A stretch of 64,000 nt of DNA from Corallium rubrum (GCA_964035015.1 OZ035998.1:36708128-36772127), one strand, 5' to 3'. Positions 44,100 to 46,314 are shown, counted from the stretch's first letter. Numbers and translations are program-made. The notes: generated by a model from the letters alone, not told the origin.

Positions 44100-46156
44100 T
44101 TTATTTATTTATATAGCGCCTATCCAGGTCTGCTCTAGGCGCTTTACAAAAGCTCAAAACTAATTAAAGACAGACTTAAATAGATGTGTTTTGATTTTGG
44201 ATTTAAAAATAGAAAGACTTGGGGAAGATCTGATGCTTCTAGGTAAAGTGTTCCAGAGTTCAGGAGCGGCAACGGAGAAGGATCGATGGCCATAAGAGAG
44301 TAGATTAAAATTGACACGGTTGAGTAGAATTTCGGATGAAGAGCGGAGAGTTTTTCGTGGAATGTTGATAGTTTATAAAAATTAGAGGAATCGTCCAACT
44401 CGGAAACTTTATTAATTACCGTTATTCCTCTCTTCCTCATTTTAGTAAAATTGCAACAAACCTTTCTTTAGCATTTGGGATCTTGTCAAAGCCAACGTCC
44501 AACTTTAAACCTCCATCTTACTTCAAGGAAATTTTGAATGCTTTTAACGACATTAAGTCTGTCGTACACCTTGAACTAAATGTCAACAAAGTGGAAATAG
44601 AAGAGTCATCCTTGGATGCGTATTTGAAGCTAGAAAAACGTGGCTATGTGACTTTACTCGACGCCATTACATCGCAACTTGAGGGTATTGTCAAAGGACT
44701 TACAGGCGATGTTAGCTGGACCTCAACAACGCACGAACTAGCAGTACTTTTAAGTGGCAGCAAGGTCCCGAGACGTTGGCATCGTGGGTCTAAGACGTGT
44801 CCATCCCTAGCCGTGTGGATCGACTCTTTGAAAAGACAAGCGCAAGCTATCAACGAATACAGTCAACGTGTACCATCTATGCCACTTACCTTTAATCTTG
44901 CCGCATTTTTAAACAAGCAGTCTTTGTTCAATGTTTTGCTGGCTGAGTGGTCAAAAACCAGTGGAAGACCAGTTCATACAATGGACCTATCATTCGAGGT
45001 TAGTATCAAGAATTTCAACACGAACACCACTCCTACTCTTACACTTACATTCACACCTACACATACATACATACACATGCACCAACACTCACACCTACAC
45101 ATACACTAACACACACACACACACACACACTCACATGGACACCAACATTCACACCGACATTCACACCGACATCAACACTCGCGCTCACAGCGACACCCAC
45201 ACTCACAGCAACACCAACATTCACACTGACACCAACACCGATAATACCAACGCCAACACACTCACACTTACACATTCACCTACACTCACACTTGCAAATA
45301 CACTAACACCCACACTCATATGGACACCAACATCAACACTCACGCTCACACTCACGGACTCACAGCAACATTCACACCGACACCACACACTCTCACCAAA
45401 AGTTAAGCCCGGTTAGACGGGGTTAGTACTTGGATGGGTGACCGCTTGGGAATGACCCCGTTGTCGAGCTGGAAACTAATGTGAGTAGAGTTGTATGTAG
45501 TTGATCTCTCCTGTGCTTCGAGGGTTTTTCGCCGGGTTCTCCGGTTTTCCTCCCTCCGCAAAATCAACACTTACATGTACATCATGGTAGTCATGTTCAA
45601 TTGGGGCATTTCGCTCTGTTTGACCACCAGTTGCAATAGGCAATAAAGTTATTAAAACAAAAACAAAACAAAACAAAACAACACCGATAATGCCAACGCC
45701 AACACAGCAGACACTGACACCAACACTTGCACTCACTCACACAGACACTAAACTTAATTTTAATATAATTATTAACTATTTTCTTTTCATTTTCTGTTCA
45801 AACAGTTCTCACCAAGCTCTGCCACTGCAGTGGATGGTGTCTATCTCACAGGTTTTGTTCTTTATAATGCTTACTGGAACGAAAATGAGAGCTGTATTGA
45901 AGAACTTCAGAAAAGCGAGCACCACACTTCAATGCCGCGTGTACTTTTGAGACCATGCGAGAAAAACGAAATTCGGCGTATGTGCAAGCCGGAAGGTGGA
46001 CTGTTTTACCAGTATAATTGCCCAGTATTTTTCAACGATGATCTACCATGCAAATCTGAATCCACCGCCTCACTATCCTATATCCCACTTTCTTCTCGTT
46101 TACCAAGCCACATTTGGCAACAACAGCAAGTGTTCTTGACCTGTTCTGGATTGTAA
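531..46156 (+). CDS. Dynein heavy chain, axonemal-type, divergent (3' half of gene, 28 exons)
   Basis: This is a motor subunit of ciliary or flagellar dynein: a AAA+ ring with a microtubule-binding stalk. Exons: 531-796, 1759-2063, 2278-2501, 6755-7473, 7836-7928, 10391-10547, 13089-13600, 15985-16251, 19515-19660, 21797-22067, 22437-22559, 23734-24289, 26551-26697, 27950-28059, 29005-29104, 32007-32404, 33755-33880, 34661-34921, 35271-35579, 36436-36531, 37218-37389, 38698-38897, 40448-40765, 40856-40959, 42634-42844, 42923-43047, 44446-44998, 45806-46156. All are GT-AG, and the phases sum to one open frame of 2405 residues plus a stop. Domain order matches dynein: end of AAA3, AAA4 P-loop, stalk coiled coil 1, microtubule-binding domain, coiled coil 2, AAA5, AAA6, C-terminal domain. 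Landmarks are LHVVLC, EIRSYRTPPDQV, GDALLTAA, ERPEYE and QNCHLA. It is divergent: the AAA3 GGGR-type motif lacks its arginine, and two acidic inserts are present. The paralogue class is not resolved (DNAH14-like is a guess). The N-terminal half lies upstream of the window. Confidence 0.93.
1759..2063 (+). CDS. Dynein exon: AAA3 small domain and linker
   Basis: The acceptor is gtactctcag and the donor gtacgc; phase 0 in, phase 2 out. The first part matches the AAA3 small domain (LFETISEDLRPTPVHPHYIF, then VARVLQGMMLF; usual form DLLPTP..HY.FN.RD...V.QG). The second part, rich in R, K, Q and D, is not recognisable and may be a loop insert. Confidence 0.88.
2278..2501 (+). CDS. Dynein exon: AAA3-AAA4 region
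   Basis: The acceptor ttgttcttag at 2277 is required by phase; the nearer tttcgcag at 2296 gives a stop. The donor is gtaaaa. It contains LLRLWCHECTRVFSDRLIGE, a clear match to the dynein block W.HE..RVF.DRL.....WF. It leaves in phase 1. Confidence 0.88.
2555..2668. repeat. (ATT)n microsatellite
   Basis: This is a nearly uninterrupted ATT array of about 115 bases in the long intron after the 2278-2501 exon. It has a few single-base interruptions. Confidence 0.95.
2775..3145 (+). mobile_element. tRNA-derived SINE plus a truncated tail copy
   Basis: The segment 2989-3061 looks like a tRNA: D-arm TAGCTCAGTTGGTAGAGCA, T-arm GTGGGTTCGAATCCCAG, anticodon loop CTAGTAA (AGT if read as a tRNA). The acceptor stem pairs at only about five of seven positions, so it is SINE-like. 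The tail (GTCACTCGAAGTAACAC..GAGTTCACTGTCCCA, to 3142) is also present without a head at about 2810-2875, and an inverted piece of it lies at 2781-2800. Confidence 0.7.
3473..3680. mobile_element. Fold-back MITE-like element
   Basis: Arms of about 75 bp are inverted: TTGCAAAGCATGCTGGTAG and GGAAGATGGCGACCGCT on the left return on the right as their complement (GCGGTCGCCATCTTCC and CTACCAGCATGCTTTGC). The loop is about 45 bp. The outer end reads CATTGGACC on the left and GGTCCATTGG on the right, where the minisatellite at 3661 begins. Confidence 0.75.
3661..6625. repeat. 3-kb 12-bp-unit minisatellite with higher-order structure
   Basis: The unit is ATTGGTTGGTCT with variants such as GGGTTTGGTTC and TTGATCTC. 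Because the unit is a multiple of three and lacks stops, several frames on both strands stay open for hundreds of codons (WLVY, GWSI, LVGL repeats). These are not genes. The block at 4290-4628 recurs almost exactly at 5162-5500, a shift of 872 bp, so the array has grown by segmental duplication. It lies in one dynein intron. Confidence 0.95.
6755..7473 (+). CDS. Dynein exon: acidic insert plus start of AAA4
   Basis: The acceptor is cttttta ccag and the donor gtaagaga; phase 1 in, phase 0 out. The first ~155 residues are acidic and Ser/Asp/Glu-rich (SPLEEDVCDDEDIDLKDE), with no known domain. From about residue 160 it turns into the dynein AAA4 lead-in: IFCRHFV, YSVAVLAEGLKRYQVSYN, LDLVFFEQAIRHAARLSRCL (usual form LVLF..AI.H..RI.R.L). 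An insert of this size between AAA3 and AAA4 is unusual. Confidence 0.88.
7521..7546. repeat. Poly-G tract
   Basis: A run of GGGGGAGGG then about 18 G lies just after the donor of the 6755-7473 exon. The rest of this intron shows nothing further. Confidence 0.85.
7836..7928 (+). CDS. Dynein exon: AAA4 P-loop
   Basis: Thirty-one codons, phase 0 at both ends, acceptor ttttttacag, donor gtatgg. It reads CLASGHTLLLSKSGHGRKSL and so on. The GHGRKSL segment is the AAA4 Walker A counterpart (often GVGGSGRQSL in axonemal dyneins), but the first glycines are replaced by SKS. Nucleotide binding at AAA4 may therefore be weak; that is an inference. Confidence 0.85.
8011..8240 (-). mobile_element. tRNA-derived SINE with inverted ends and 12-bp target duplication
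   Basis: The direct repeat AACTTAGGACCT at 7999-8010 and 8241-8252 flanks it as a target-site duplication. On the - strand the core has a tRNA-like head: box A region AGTGGCTCAATGGTGAGAG and box B GGGTTCGAATCCCGT. The outer ~26 bp are inverted copies of each other (TTTTCGTTTGTTTTTGCTG against CAGCAAAAACAAACGAAAA). Confidence 0.8.
8338..8580. repeat. GTT/GGT trinucleotide array
   Basis: About 240 bp of impure GTT, GGT and GCT triplets. Open frames across it (poly-V, poly-G, poly-C) are composition artefacts. Confidence 0.92.
8660..9330 (-). mobile_element. SINE split by a Tc1/mariner-like MITE
   Basis: The pieces 8665-8710 (GGTGAAGGAAAATTTCGAGTG) and 9231-9330 (GACCAAACCGGGACC..TTGCGAAAAATGC) belong to the SINE family seen whole near 10.1 and 60.1 kb. 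Between them, about 8711-9230 has inverted ends (AGGGGGTGGACAAAAAAAAG and complement of CTTTTTTTTGTATAACCCCT) at a TA target. It also has long inner inverted arms (GATCTGCTCAAATATGATATC against GATATCATATTTGAGCAGAT). TA target and end sequence fit a Tc1/mariner-derived MITE. Confidence 0.65.
9750..10035. mobile_element. Partial MITE copy of the 10953-11372 family
   Basis: It is closely similar to 11093-11371, including CGTACCAAACAAGCTTTTG and CAGTGAAACTCTAGCTATA, but lacks the left inverted end. It shares the nested GACCGAGCGGGCAACAATTG segment. Confidence 0.6.
10080..10335. mobile_element. Fold-back composite of a tRNA-derived SINE
   Basis: A - strand SINE head (GAATTGAACCCGCCACC, a box B complement) is followed by a second SINE part in + orientation (GTCGCGGGTTCCATTCCTAG, then TTGCATTTTTCGCAACTGG). 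The outer ends GGTAATTTTGG and CCAAAATTACC are inverted. It looks like a head-to-head rearranged pair. Confidence 0.6.
10391..10547 (+). CDS. Dynein exon: AAA4 core
   Basis: The acceptor is tttgcag and the donor gtatac; phase 0 in, phase 1 out. It reads LIKFRKNRREDSRQRMKSAI, then AGLQGKPVVLYIPENI..CSLMSEG, matching the AAA4 stretch F..DLK..Y..AG..GKPVVF....I....LE.IN.LL..GE. Confidence 0.88.
10800..10935. repeat. Perfect-stem hairpin (fold-back)
   Basis: CCCGAGGGAAACAGTTAGTT and its complement AACTAACTGTTTCCCGAGGG bracket a centre that is itself CTCGAGGGAAA-rich. The same GAGGGAAAC motif makes the hairpins at 24390-24485 and 24845-24975. Confidence 0.75.
10953..11372. mobile_element. MITE with ~24-bp terminal inverted repeats
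   Basis: The left end TGTTATATAGCTAGAGTTTC is mirrored at the right end (GAAACTCTAGCTATATAACA). A 5'-truncated relative lies at 9750-10035. No coding capacity. Confidence 0.7.
11693..11871. mobile_element. TTAA-flanked MITE, copy A
   Basis: Flanked by TTAA at 11689-11692 and 11872-11875. The inverted ends are GGATTTCCATTCAGTGC and GCACTGAATGGAAATCC. Inner arms carry GTCGCGCGATCGAC. TTAA targets are typical of piggyBac-type elements; the family is inferred only from that. Confidence 0.75.
11876..12044. mobile_element. TTAA-flanked MITE, copy B (abuts copy A)
   Basis: It starts right after the TTAA that ends copy A and ends before TTAA at 12045-12048. It has the same ends (GGATTTCCATTCAG, CTGAATGGAAACC) but a different loop (CATGAGCCCTCGGGTGGAAC). 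Confidence 0.72.
12126..12895. mobile_element. Fold-back and TIR segment of the TTATTGACCGAGCG family
   Basis: At 12128-12280 TTATTGACCGAGCG is mirrored as CGAGGTCAATAAG. Beyond it TTATTATATGGCC (about 12280) is mirrored as GCCATATAATAA (about 12885). A relative with the same two parts lies at 42056-42490. Boundaries are approximate. Confidence 0.5.
13089..13600 (+). CDS. Dynein exon: AAA4 C-terminal part to stalk base
   Basis: The acceptor is atatatag, the donor gtatgtg; phase 1 in, phase 0 out. It contains FFRRVRANLHVVLCLD (canonical F..RVR.NLHVVLC.SP), then SRYPFLLTRACGIDVYQPW (canonical FP.L....IDWF..WP). It ends at the start of the stalk (SPATFVELVDMFGKCCNRIW). It is one of the most clearly dynein exons in the window. 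Confidence 0.93.
13629..14241. mobile_element. MITE with inverted ends
   Basis: TTCACTGTTCTCTATATAAC on the left matches the complement of the right end (GTTATATAGAGAACAGTG). The interior contains GGCGGCCATATTGGTACTCC, also seen near 30905-30955. It lies in the intron after the 13089-13600 exon. Confidence 0.65.
14334..14508. mobile_element. TTAA-flanked MITE, copy C
   Basis: The third copy of the family at 11693-12044, flanked by TTAA at 14330-14333 and 14509-14512. It has the same inverted ends and the same inner GTCGCGCGATCGAC arms as copy A, with the loop in the reverse orientation. Confidence 0.75.
15237..15930. mobile_element. Composite nested MITE
   Basis: The outer inverted ends are TTTAAAGTGCCTATGAAACG and CGTTTCATAGACGCTCTAAA, with further arm AAGATTGTATTTGGAAGAAC mirrored near 15880. 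Inside are a hairpin at about 15415-15540 (GGGTTTTCAAGTAC against GTACTTGAAAACCC) and a second inverted pair at 15548-15832 around TGACGTCA octamers. Confidence 0.7.
15985..16251 (+). CDS. Dynein exon: stalk coiled coil 1
   Basis: Eighty-nine codons, phase 0 at both ends, acceptor attgttccag, donor gtaggt. The sequence is charged and heptad-like (GRCQKALAKVEEANDQINEM, then EQEVKNCLQLVESLQGEYAK). This fits the first helix of the dynein stalk, which leads to the microtubule-binding domain. Confidence 0.9.
16711..16816. repeat. Long hairpin
   Basis: The arms ATATCATGATTTGTCAGTG and CGCTACTAGTTATTTGCC are mirrored across TCTGCCTTCGGCATC. The stem is about 45 bp. Confidence 0.8.
16845..17895. mobile_element. 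TIR element of about 1 kb
   Basis: TAGCATACACCTCGCAG on the left resembles the complement of CTGCGAGGTAAATGCTA on the right. A hairpin at 17452-17548 (GAGTTGTATCTGATTTAC against GTAAATCAGATACAGCTC) lies inside. No coding frame is recognisable. Confidence 0.5.
18030..18627. mobile_element. Dispersed repeat interrupted by a nested MITE
   Basis: It matches 61120-61388 (AATGACTTCCAAAAC, AATGATTGTAGTGTCCGTAT, CGTCGTAGATCTTAAAGTCC), except for the 298-bp insertion at 18114-18411. The right end AGATCTTAAAGTCCCTA resembles the end of the element at 39782-40163. Confidence 0.7.
18114..18411. mobile_element. 298-bp MITE with 29-bp TIRs and 7-bp target duplication
   Basis: The ends CATAGTCAATCGAGATATGG and the complement of CCATATCTCGATCGACTATG differ by one base. 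The target duplication is ATCTCAA (18107-18113 and 18412-18418). The related repeat at 61182-61188 has a single ATCTCAA and no insert, i.e. the empty site. The superfamily is not identified. Confidence 0.88.
18726..19205. mobile_element. Long fold-back element
   Basis: The arms run about 180 bp: GTGGTTCTCTGATGAACAT, TTTTGCATAATCTTAAAGAG and ACGTGTGAAGTTTGTATTTT are mirrored at 19020-19200. The loop has ACAAAAACAAAAGATCATTG. A second copy occupies 29176-30515 and is split by a LINE. Confidence 0.8.
19279..19400. repeat. Hairpin element
   Basis: AAGTCAAACGTCGCTCTTCT and CATGCGCCGAACCTAATG return inverted on the right (AGGTTCGGCGCATGAGAAG). The stem is about 45 bp with a short loop. Confidence 0.8.
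19515..19660 (+). CDS. Dynein exon: entry to microtubule-binding domain
   Basis: The acceptor is ctaatatag, the donor gtaaat; phase 0 in, phase 2 out. It reads VSPVFRSAYDALQALNVYDV, EEIRSYRTPPDQVVLVVNAV, CLLF, matching the conserved A..AL..L...D..E..S...PP..V..V..AV..L of dynein stalk tips. Confidence 0.92.
20150..20380. repeat. LINE 3' end followed by (TGTATCG)n/(TGTATTG)n array
   Basis: The segment 20158-20215 (CATGCCTGTAAACTAGCTGG..TTAGCTAAGCG..TTAAATAAA) matches 57463-57510, the end of another LINE remnant. The tail is 13 or so copies of TGTATCG, then TGTATTG copies, then TGTAT copies, to about 20378. Confidence 0.75.
20885..21370. repeat. GGGGGGCTTATT-bearing repeat
   Basis: Poly-G at 20885-20897 is followed by GGGGGGCTTATTTC. 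Similar blocks occur at 21290 and 21325-21350 (GGGGGGCTTATTAGAAG). It is probably an old fold-back element; its limits are unclear. Confidence 0.35.
21797..22067 (+). CDS. Dynein exon: microtubule-binding domain
   Basis: The acceptor is cttttgtag, the donor gtgtgt; phase 2 in, phase 0 out. It encodes SWEEGKVLFSREDFIKDLEF, then KTFRRLKDYVDNPLFNPEAV and KSICIWIRAVYHFCVVYREY. The W......L....F...L..FD pattern and AA..L..WV.A...Y...Y are typical of the dynein stalk-tip globule. Confidence 0.93.
22080..22385. repeat. GTT/GGT/GAT trinucleotide array
   Basis: An impure triplet array of about 300 bp fills most of the intron between the microtubule-binding exon and the coiled-coil 2 exon. Confidence 0.9.
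22437..22559 (+). CDS. Dynein exon: stalk coiled coil 2
   Basis: Forty-one codons, phase 0 at both ends, acceptor tgcctgcag, donor gtacag. It reads AVAFLGDLRVRCNEIKTEVE, then KIEEYKEKVHHARSIEKQIQ. The charged heptad pattern and its place after the microtubule-binding domain identify the return helix of the stalk. Confidence 0.88.
22856..23322. repeat. Pentanucleotide array in blocks (TTGCG, TTGTA, CTGCA, TTGCA)
   Basis: A 467-bp array: about 26 copies of TTGCG, about 11 of TTGTA, a short mixed TTGCG/TTGTA stretch, a CTGCA/CTGCG block, then about 27 of TTGCA. It stays open in most frames (ALRCV, MQCNA) but is not a gene. Confidence 0.95.
23734..24289 (+). CDS. Dynein exon: coiled coil 2 end and AAA5
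   Basis: The acceptor is gatttttag, the donor gtataag; phase 0 in, phase 1 out. It contains LTGDALLTAACLCYLGPMDQ (canonical L.GD.LL..A...Y.G.F....R), the ILTTEEELYNWRHSGLPANP segment (canonical W...GLP.D..S.EN), then HWPLLMDTDLQSYMWVKCLH (canonical WPL.IDPQ.QA..WI). The D of the usual DPQ is kept. Confidence 0.93.
24390..24975. mobile_element. Pair of hairpins bracketing a fold-back element
   Basis: The first hairpin, 24415-24484, has GGGAAACATTGCACTGTTTC and its complement. The second, 24865-24962, has CGAGTTTTACGGTCCCTCAG, TTCAATGTCACCCTCGGG and complements. Outer arms (TGTTCAACAAACTCGATG and the region near 24845) suggest one larger palindromic element. Confidence 0.6.
25071..25702. mobile_element. 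MITE with inverted ends
   Basis: GTGTGGCGGTCTGAGA and GCCGTGCTGAGATTGTA on the left are mirrored at 25662-25702 (TACAATCTCAGCACGG, TCTCAGGCCGCCACAC). The text just outside the right end (CACCTCCCCCGAAAGAG, CGGCTGGACGCGTGA) resembles 20475-20505. Confidence 0.65.
26551..26697 (+). CDS. Dynein exon: acidic insert in AAA5 (part 1)
   Basis: The acceptor is tgtaccttag, the donor gtaaaa; phase 1 at both ends. It reads DPQEVFDFREANVPLENAMN, then acidic text (HDSEDDHSTNFE). It has no family match and is supported by splice sites and phase only. Confidence 0.7.
26838..27095. mobile_element. Fold-back MITE, copy 1
   Basis: GATATACTGTCGAAACAGAG and ACGTTTCGAGCGAAGGCC are mirrored at 26995-27075 (TTCTCTGTTTCGGCAGTATA). 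A lead-in GAAATAAAAGTAGCGTGCTG is shared with the second copy at 33925-34410. Confidence 0.7.
27950..28059 (+). CDS. Dynein exon: acidic insert in AAA5 (part 2)
   Basis: The acceptor is tttaatttag, the donor gtgagg; phase 1 in, phase 0 out. It encodes ESDSTPLNPNQDSRRTSTGA, then CSALFVREDLAKELNIL. It is not recognised; kept because frame and splice sites fit both neighbours. Confidence 0.7.
29005..29104 (+). CDS. Dynein exon: insert end and AAA5 strand
   Basis: The acceptor is tattatttag, the donor gtatgt; phase 0 in, phase 1 out. It reads TSPLDYTSTESVYTDVEFDD, then EAVMIISATDKQR. The last part can be laid on the usual LKVI.L.D..F of AAA5. Confidence 0.75.
29176..30515. mobile_element. Long fold-back element (copy 2), split by a LINE
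   Basis: The left arm (TTAAAGTGGTTCTCTGATGA, GCGTAATCTTACAGATATT) ends near 29240. The right arm resumes near 30165 (GTGCGAAGTTTCATTTCG) and ends GCAGAGAACCACTTTAA at 30514. The uninterrupted counterpart is at 18726-19205. Confidence 0.75.
29260..30168 (+). mobile_element. LINE 3' fragment (CR1/L2-like) with (TTAAA)n tail
   Basis: The end of a reverse-transcriptase ORF is visible at 29281-29365 (KRCGVPPSDLRSVFCYFIRP) and at 29800-29876 (RFSSSFLPTCVRMWDDCP), the usual close of CR1/Jockey-type ORF2. The frame is broken between them by shifts and gaps, so it is inactive. A short 3' UTR is followed by about 145 bp of TTAAA repeats (30022-30165). The 5' part is absent. Confidence 0.75.
32007..32404 (+). 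CDS. Dynein exon: AAA5-AAA6 linker
   Basis: The acceptor is gattttttag, the donor gttggt; phase 1 in, phase 0 out. It holds TVLLVDVERRKLG (canonical VLLENV.E.LDP), then IDYHPSFRLYLYSNIPLELG (canonical I.Y.P.FR.Y..T.L.NP), ALSSEGLQEQLLTDVLALER and PEYE (canonical GLE.QLL..VV..ERPELE). A very firm match. Confidence 0.94.
32515..32826. mobile_element. MITE with inverted ends
   Basis: TTATATGCATGACAAAATTA on the left and TAATTTTGTCATGCATATAA on the right are exact complements. The same end recurs alone at 50858-50890. Confidence 0.7.
33468..33690. mobile_element. MITE with inverted ends
   Basis: CATATGAGGCGGGCTAGCCC and TTACCAGGCTGGTTATGTCA are mirrored on the right (TGACATAAAACCAGCCCGG, GGGCTAGCTCGCCTCATATG). 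Confidence 0.75.
33755..33880 (+). CDS. Dynein exon: helical linker before AAA6
   Basis: Forty-two codons, phase 0, acceptor ttattttctag, donor gtaacg. It reads NALFEQVINLSERLQENSAI, then PEALRGCDELCDTARQQLEE. The region corresponds to the helical stretch after ERPELE in dyneins, slightly shortened here. Confidence 0.85.
33925..34410. mobile_element. Fold-back MITE, copy 2, with an inner insertion
   Basis: Same family as 26838-27095: left arm GATATACTGCCGAAACAGAG, right arm TTCTCTGTTTCGGCAATATA. About 265 bp unrelated to copy 1 separate the arms. Confidence 0.65.
34410..34512. repeat. (ATTC)n microsatellite
   Basis: About 25 copies of ATTC right after the MITE end, passing into GACTGACT. 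Confidence 0.95.
34661..34921 (+). CDS. Dynein exon: AAA6 start (3' end uncertain)
   Basis: It encodes ALYDLAKEKQEDYAHVSEHG, AALLTIVSKLSK, HSYYQTPLQTSLKLL, matching Y.P...RG..LYF....L......YQ.SL..F of AAA6. The better-looking donor gtattt at 34932 leaves phase 1, which does not fit the next exon. The weaker donor gtgttt at 34922 gives phase 0, and the whole gene then closes in frame. A missed small exon is the alternative. Confidence 0.8.
35271..35579 (+). CDS. Dynein exon: AAA6
   Basis: The acceptor is tatatatcag, the donor gtttgc; 103 codons in phase 0. It encodes VRLNKRVVKEYYSMIIEHYD, VFTILVAAEKLRLAGQISAT, EW, then WIAPEIWKQVVELDTIPSYQ (canonical LLF.F......L..G.I...E...L, then W.....W..L..L). 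Confidence 0.9.
35630..36306. mobile_element. MITE with GTTTACACGGCC ends and an inner (TTTG)n
   Basis: AGCCCTGTTTACACGGCC and AAAATTTAAGC on the left are exactly mirrored at 36275-36306. A 3-bp CTA may be the target duplication. A (TTTG)n array of about 155 bp (35921-36080) sits inside. The front end of a similar element begins at 14513 (GGGGCTGTTTACATGGGAGG). Confidence 0.75.
36436..36531 (+). CDS. Dynein exon: AAA6 continued
   Basis: Thirty-two codons, phase 0, acceptor gttgttttag, donor gtaaac. It reads LPPILLAPTPSNFHQLSVFQ, then CALLWKIFKKDQ. It lies where dyneins have P....WP...L..FQ.LL..R..RPDR. Confidence 0.82.
37218..37389 (+). CDS. Dynein exon: AAA6 strand block
   Basis: The acceptor is catgccgtag, the donor gtaatt; phase 0 in, phase 1 out. 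It encodes LHNVCKDLVLYQLGTNATAV, IHEAYQDSSCITPIIFFMPP. This matches the conserved FV...LG..........Y..S...TP.IFI.SPG.DP; the usual SPG.DP is MPPAYY here. Confidence 0.9.
37505..37765. repeat. T-rich ATTTTTATTTTCA low-complexity tract
   Basis: Irregular ATTTT/ATTTC repeats with a short (ATTC)4. The flanking part 37790-38010 is rich in GGGGGTCC and CCCCCGG and looks like an old dispersed repeat; 60835-60890 resembles it. Confidence 0.8.
38401..38661. repeat. (TTATG)n/(TTATATG)n array
   Basis: About 260 bp that alternate between 5-bp and 7-bp units, ending 36 bp before the 38698 exon. Open frames here (MLCYV) are artefacts. Confidence 0.95.
38698..38897 (+). CDS. Dynein exon: QNCHLA block
   Basis: The acceptor is gttgaatag, the donor gtaaga; phase 1 in, phase 0 out. 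It encodes DPVDEIVALAKRRKMSDKLR, FITLGGD, then GLWVVIQNCHLATEWSPELL. The WV.LQNCHLA..W signature is one of the strongest dynein heavy-chain marks. Confidence 0.95.
39556..39763. mobile_element. MITE with inverted ends and 8-bp target duplication
   Basis: TAGCCTGGTACCC and GGGTACCAGGCTA are the ends. Inner arms are GGGCCAGGTAACCACTAA and TTAGTGGTTACCTGGCCC. GGTAATAC flanks both sides (one extra A at the right). An 8-bp duplication would suit hAT-type elements. Confidence 0.72.
39782..40163. mobile_element. MITE with TAGGGACTTTAAGA ends
   Basis: TTAGGGACTTTAAGA on the left is mirrored by TTCTTAAAGTCCCTAA on the right. The same right end closes the repeats at 18627 and 61388. A GTTGCAAGTTGAA-rich repeat follows (40165-40395). 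Confidence 0.7.
40448..40765 (+). CDS. Dynein exon: AAA6 to C-terminal domain
   Basis: One hundred and six codons, phase 0, acceptor tatttctcag, donor gtaagt. It holds HPRFRLWLITLPKTGSPLPA, the dynein H..FRLWLT..P...FP block, then VRRSFLTVWNQ (canonical L...Y). Confidence 0.93.
40856..40959 (+). CDS. Dynein exon: C-terminal domain, LLF.L..FH block
   Basis: The acceptor is ttcttccag, the donor gtgcgt; phase 0 in, phase 2 out (TG joined to G gives Trp). It reads AEPLLPYLHSLALFHSVLHR, then RCQYGLHAFNIPYHW, matching LLF.L..FHA...ER..FG..GWN..Y.F. Confidence 0.92.
41112..41805. mobile_element. MITE with ~70-bp inverted ends
   Basis: TTACAGTCAAACCGGATGTT and AACATTGCAATGTTGAC on the left are mirrored at 41735-41805. 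Inside, a hairpin at 41255-41375 and a direct repeat (GCATTTTAAATATCGAACTT at about 41226 and 41564). A fragment of the same end lies at 48985-49075. A long G run at 41079-41096 precedes it. Confidence 0.7.
42056..42490. mobile_element. TTATTGACCGAGCG-family element, copy 2
   Basis: TTATTGACCGAGCGGTCGGT and CTTTACGGCAAAATTAT are mirrored up to 42205. The TTATTATATGGC end there is mirrored by GCCATATAATAA at 42477-42489. The part before the right end carries AACCAATCAGATTGC. Confidence 0.6.
42634..42844 (+). CDS. Dynein exon: C-terminal domain
   Basis: The acceptor is cattttcag, the donor gtatga; phase 2 in, phase 0 out. It reads PYADLSWGLEAVRLLKSNVF, then HELVSILYGGQVLHLLDWNS. YGG.V.D..D is the canonical dynein block; here YGGQVLHLLDW. 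Confidence 0.92.
42923..43047 (+). CDS. Dynein exon: C-terminal domain
   Basis: The acceptor is gtgtttcag, the donor gtaagt; phase 0 in, phase 2 out. It encodes TAKEIAVQSTDMLFSRLPLA, then LQLNDVGLSESLSREHDIDI. It is less conserved, where dyneins have the P...FGLH.NA segment. Confidence 0.85.
43182..43217. repeat. (AT)n microsatellite
   Basis: About 18 copies of AT. Just downstream, 43355-43420 (CATGGTTTGGCGTGCTC) is a piece of the fold-back family at 58908-59057. Confidence 0.9.
43840..44080. repeat. Impure GTGGTA array
   Basis: Mixed GTG/GTA/GTT triplets with a (GGT)n core around 44022-44048. They run into (AAT)n at 44072-44098. Confidence 0.85.
44082..44400 (-). mobile_element. Dispersed repeat with (AAT)n edge and GCGCC..GGCGC hairpin
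   Basis: ATTTATATAGCGCCTATCC and CTAGGCGCTTTACAA form a small hairpin after an AAT run. A body with AAAGTGTTCCAGAGTTCAGG and GGAGAAGGATCGATGGCC follows. I recall such text as widespread in invertebrate genomes, but the family name is not certain. It ends about 45 bp before the 44446 exon. Confidence 0.5.
44446..44998 (+). CDS. Dynein exon: C-terminal domain, main part
   Basis: The acceptor is cctcattttag, the donor gttagt; phase 2 in, phase 0 out. It encodes YFKEILNAFNDIKSVVHLEL (canonical E...FN.L), YVTLLDAITSQLEGIVKGL (canonical L..L..AI.G...M), GSKVPRRW (canonical G.VP..W) and MPLTFNLAAFLNKQSLFNVL (canonical P..FWL.GFF.PQ.FL). An unmistakable dynein tail. Confidence 0.94.
45030..45400. 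repeat. CAC-rich low-complexity tract
   Basis: Irregular ACACTCACA and ACCGACATTCAC repeats begin right after the donor at 44999. A short related piece lies at 45665-45750. Confidence 0.85.
45403..45600 (+). mobile_element. 5S rRNA-derived SINE, copy 1
   Basis: GGTTAGTACTTGGATGGGTG and ACCGCTTGGGAAT are the internal promoter half of 5S rRNA. A shared body follows (TTGATCTCTCCTGTGCTTCG, CTCCGGTTTTCCTCCCTCC). The 5S 5' half is missing, so it is not a 5S gene. A second copy, split by an insertion, starts at 53858. Confidence 0.8.
45806..46156 (+). CDS. Dynein terminal exon
   Basis: The acceptor is tgttcaaacag; phase 0; stop TAA at 46154-46156. It holds VDGVYLTGFVLYNAYWNENE (canonical GV.I.GL.LEGA.W), LFYQYNCPVFFN (canonical Y.CPVY.T), then SYIPLSSRLPSHIWQQQQVF (canonical IPL.T.....HW...G). 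The chain ends LTCSGL. Confidence 0.94.
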   Translation, partial: FSPSSATAVDGVYLTGFVLYNAYWNENESCIEELQKSEHHTSMPRVLLRPCEKNEIRRMCKPEGGLFYQYNCPVFFNDDLPCKSESTASLSYIPLSSRLPSHIWQQQQVFLTCSGL

Positions 46157-46308
46157 AACTGTAGAGGCCCCACTGTTTTACCCAGTTTGAATCTTCGGGC
46201 TTAAACAATTAAGTTAAAAATTAAGTTATAAGTTTGTACATATATACAAAGTATTTATATCAGATTATTTCTTGTACATTTAAACGAATTTCACGTTTTT
46301 AAGAAGTA

Positions 46309-46314
46309 AATAAA
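46309..46314 (+). promoter_or_regulatory. Polyadenylation signal of the dynein gene
   Basis: AATAAA lies 153 bp after the dynein stop codon, with a GT/T-rich stretch (TGGTTTCTGTGTAT) just after it, as expected for a cleavage site. Confidence 0.7.

Noticed and set aside
45403-45475. 5S rRNA gene
   Set aside because: Only the 3' promoter half is present and it is joined to a SINE body.
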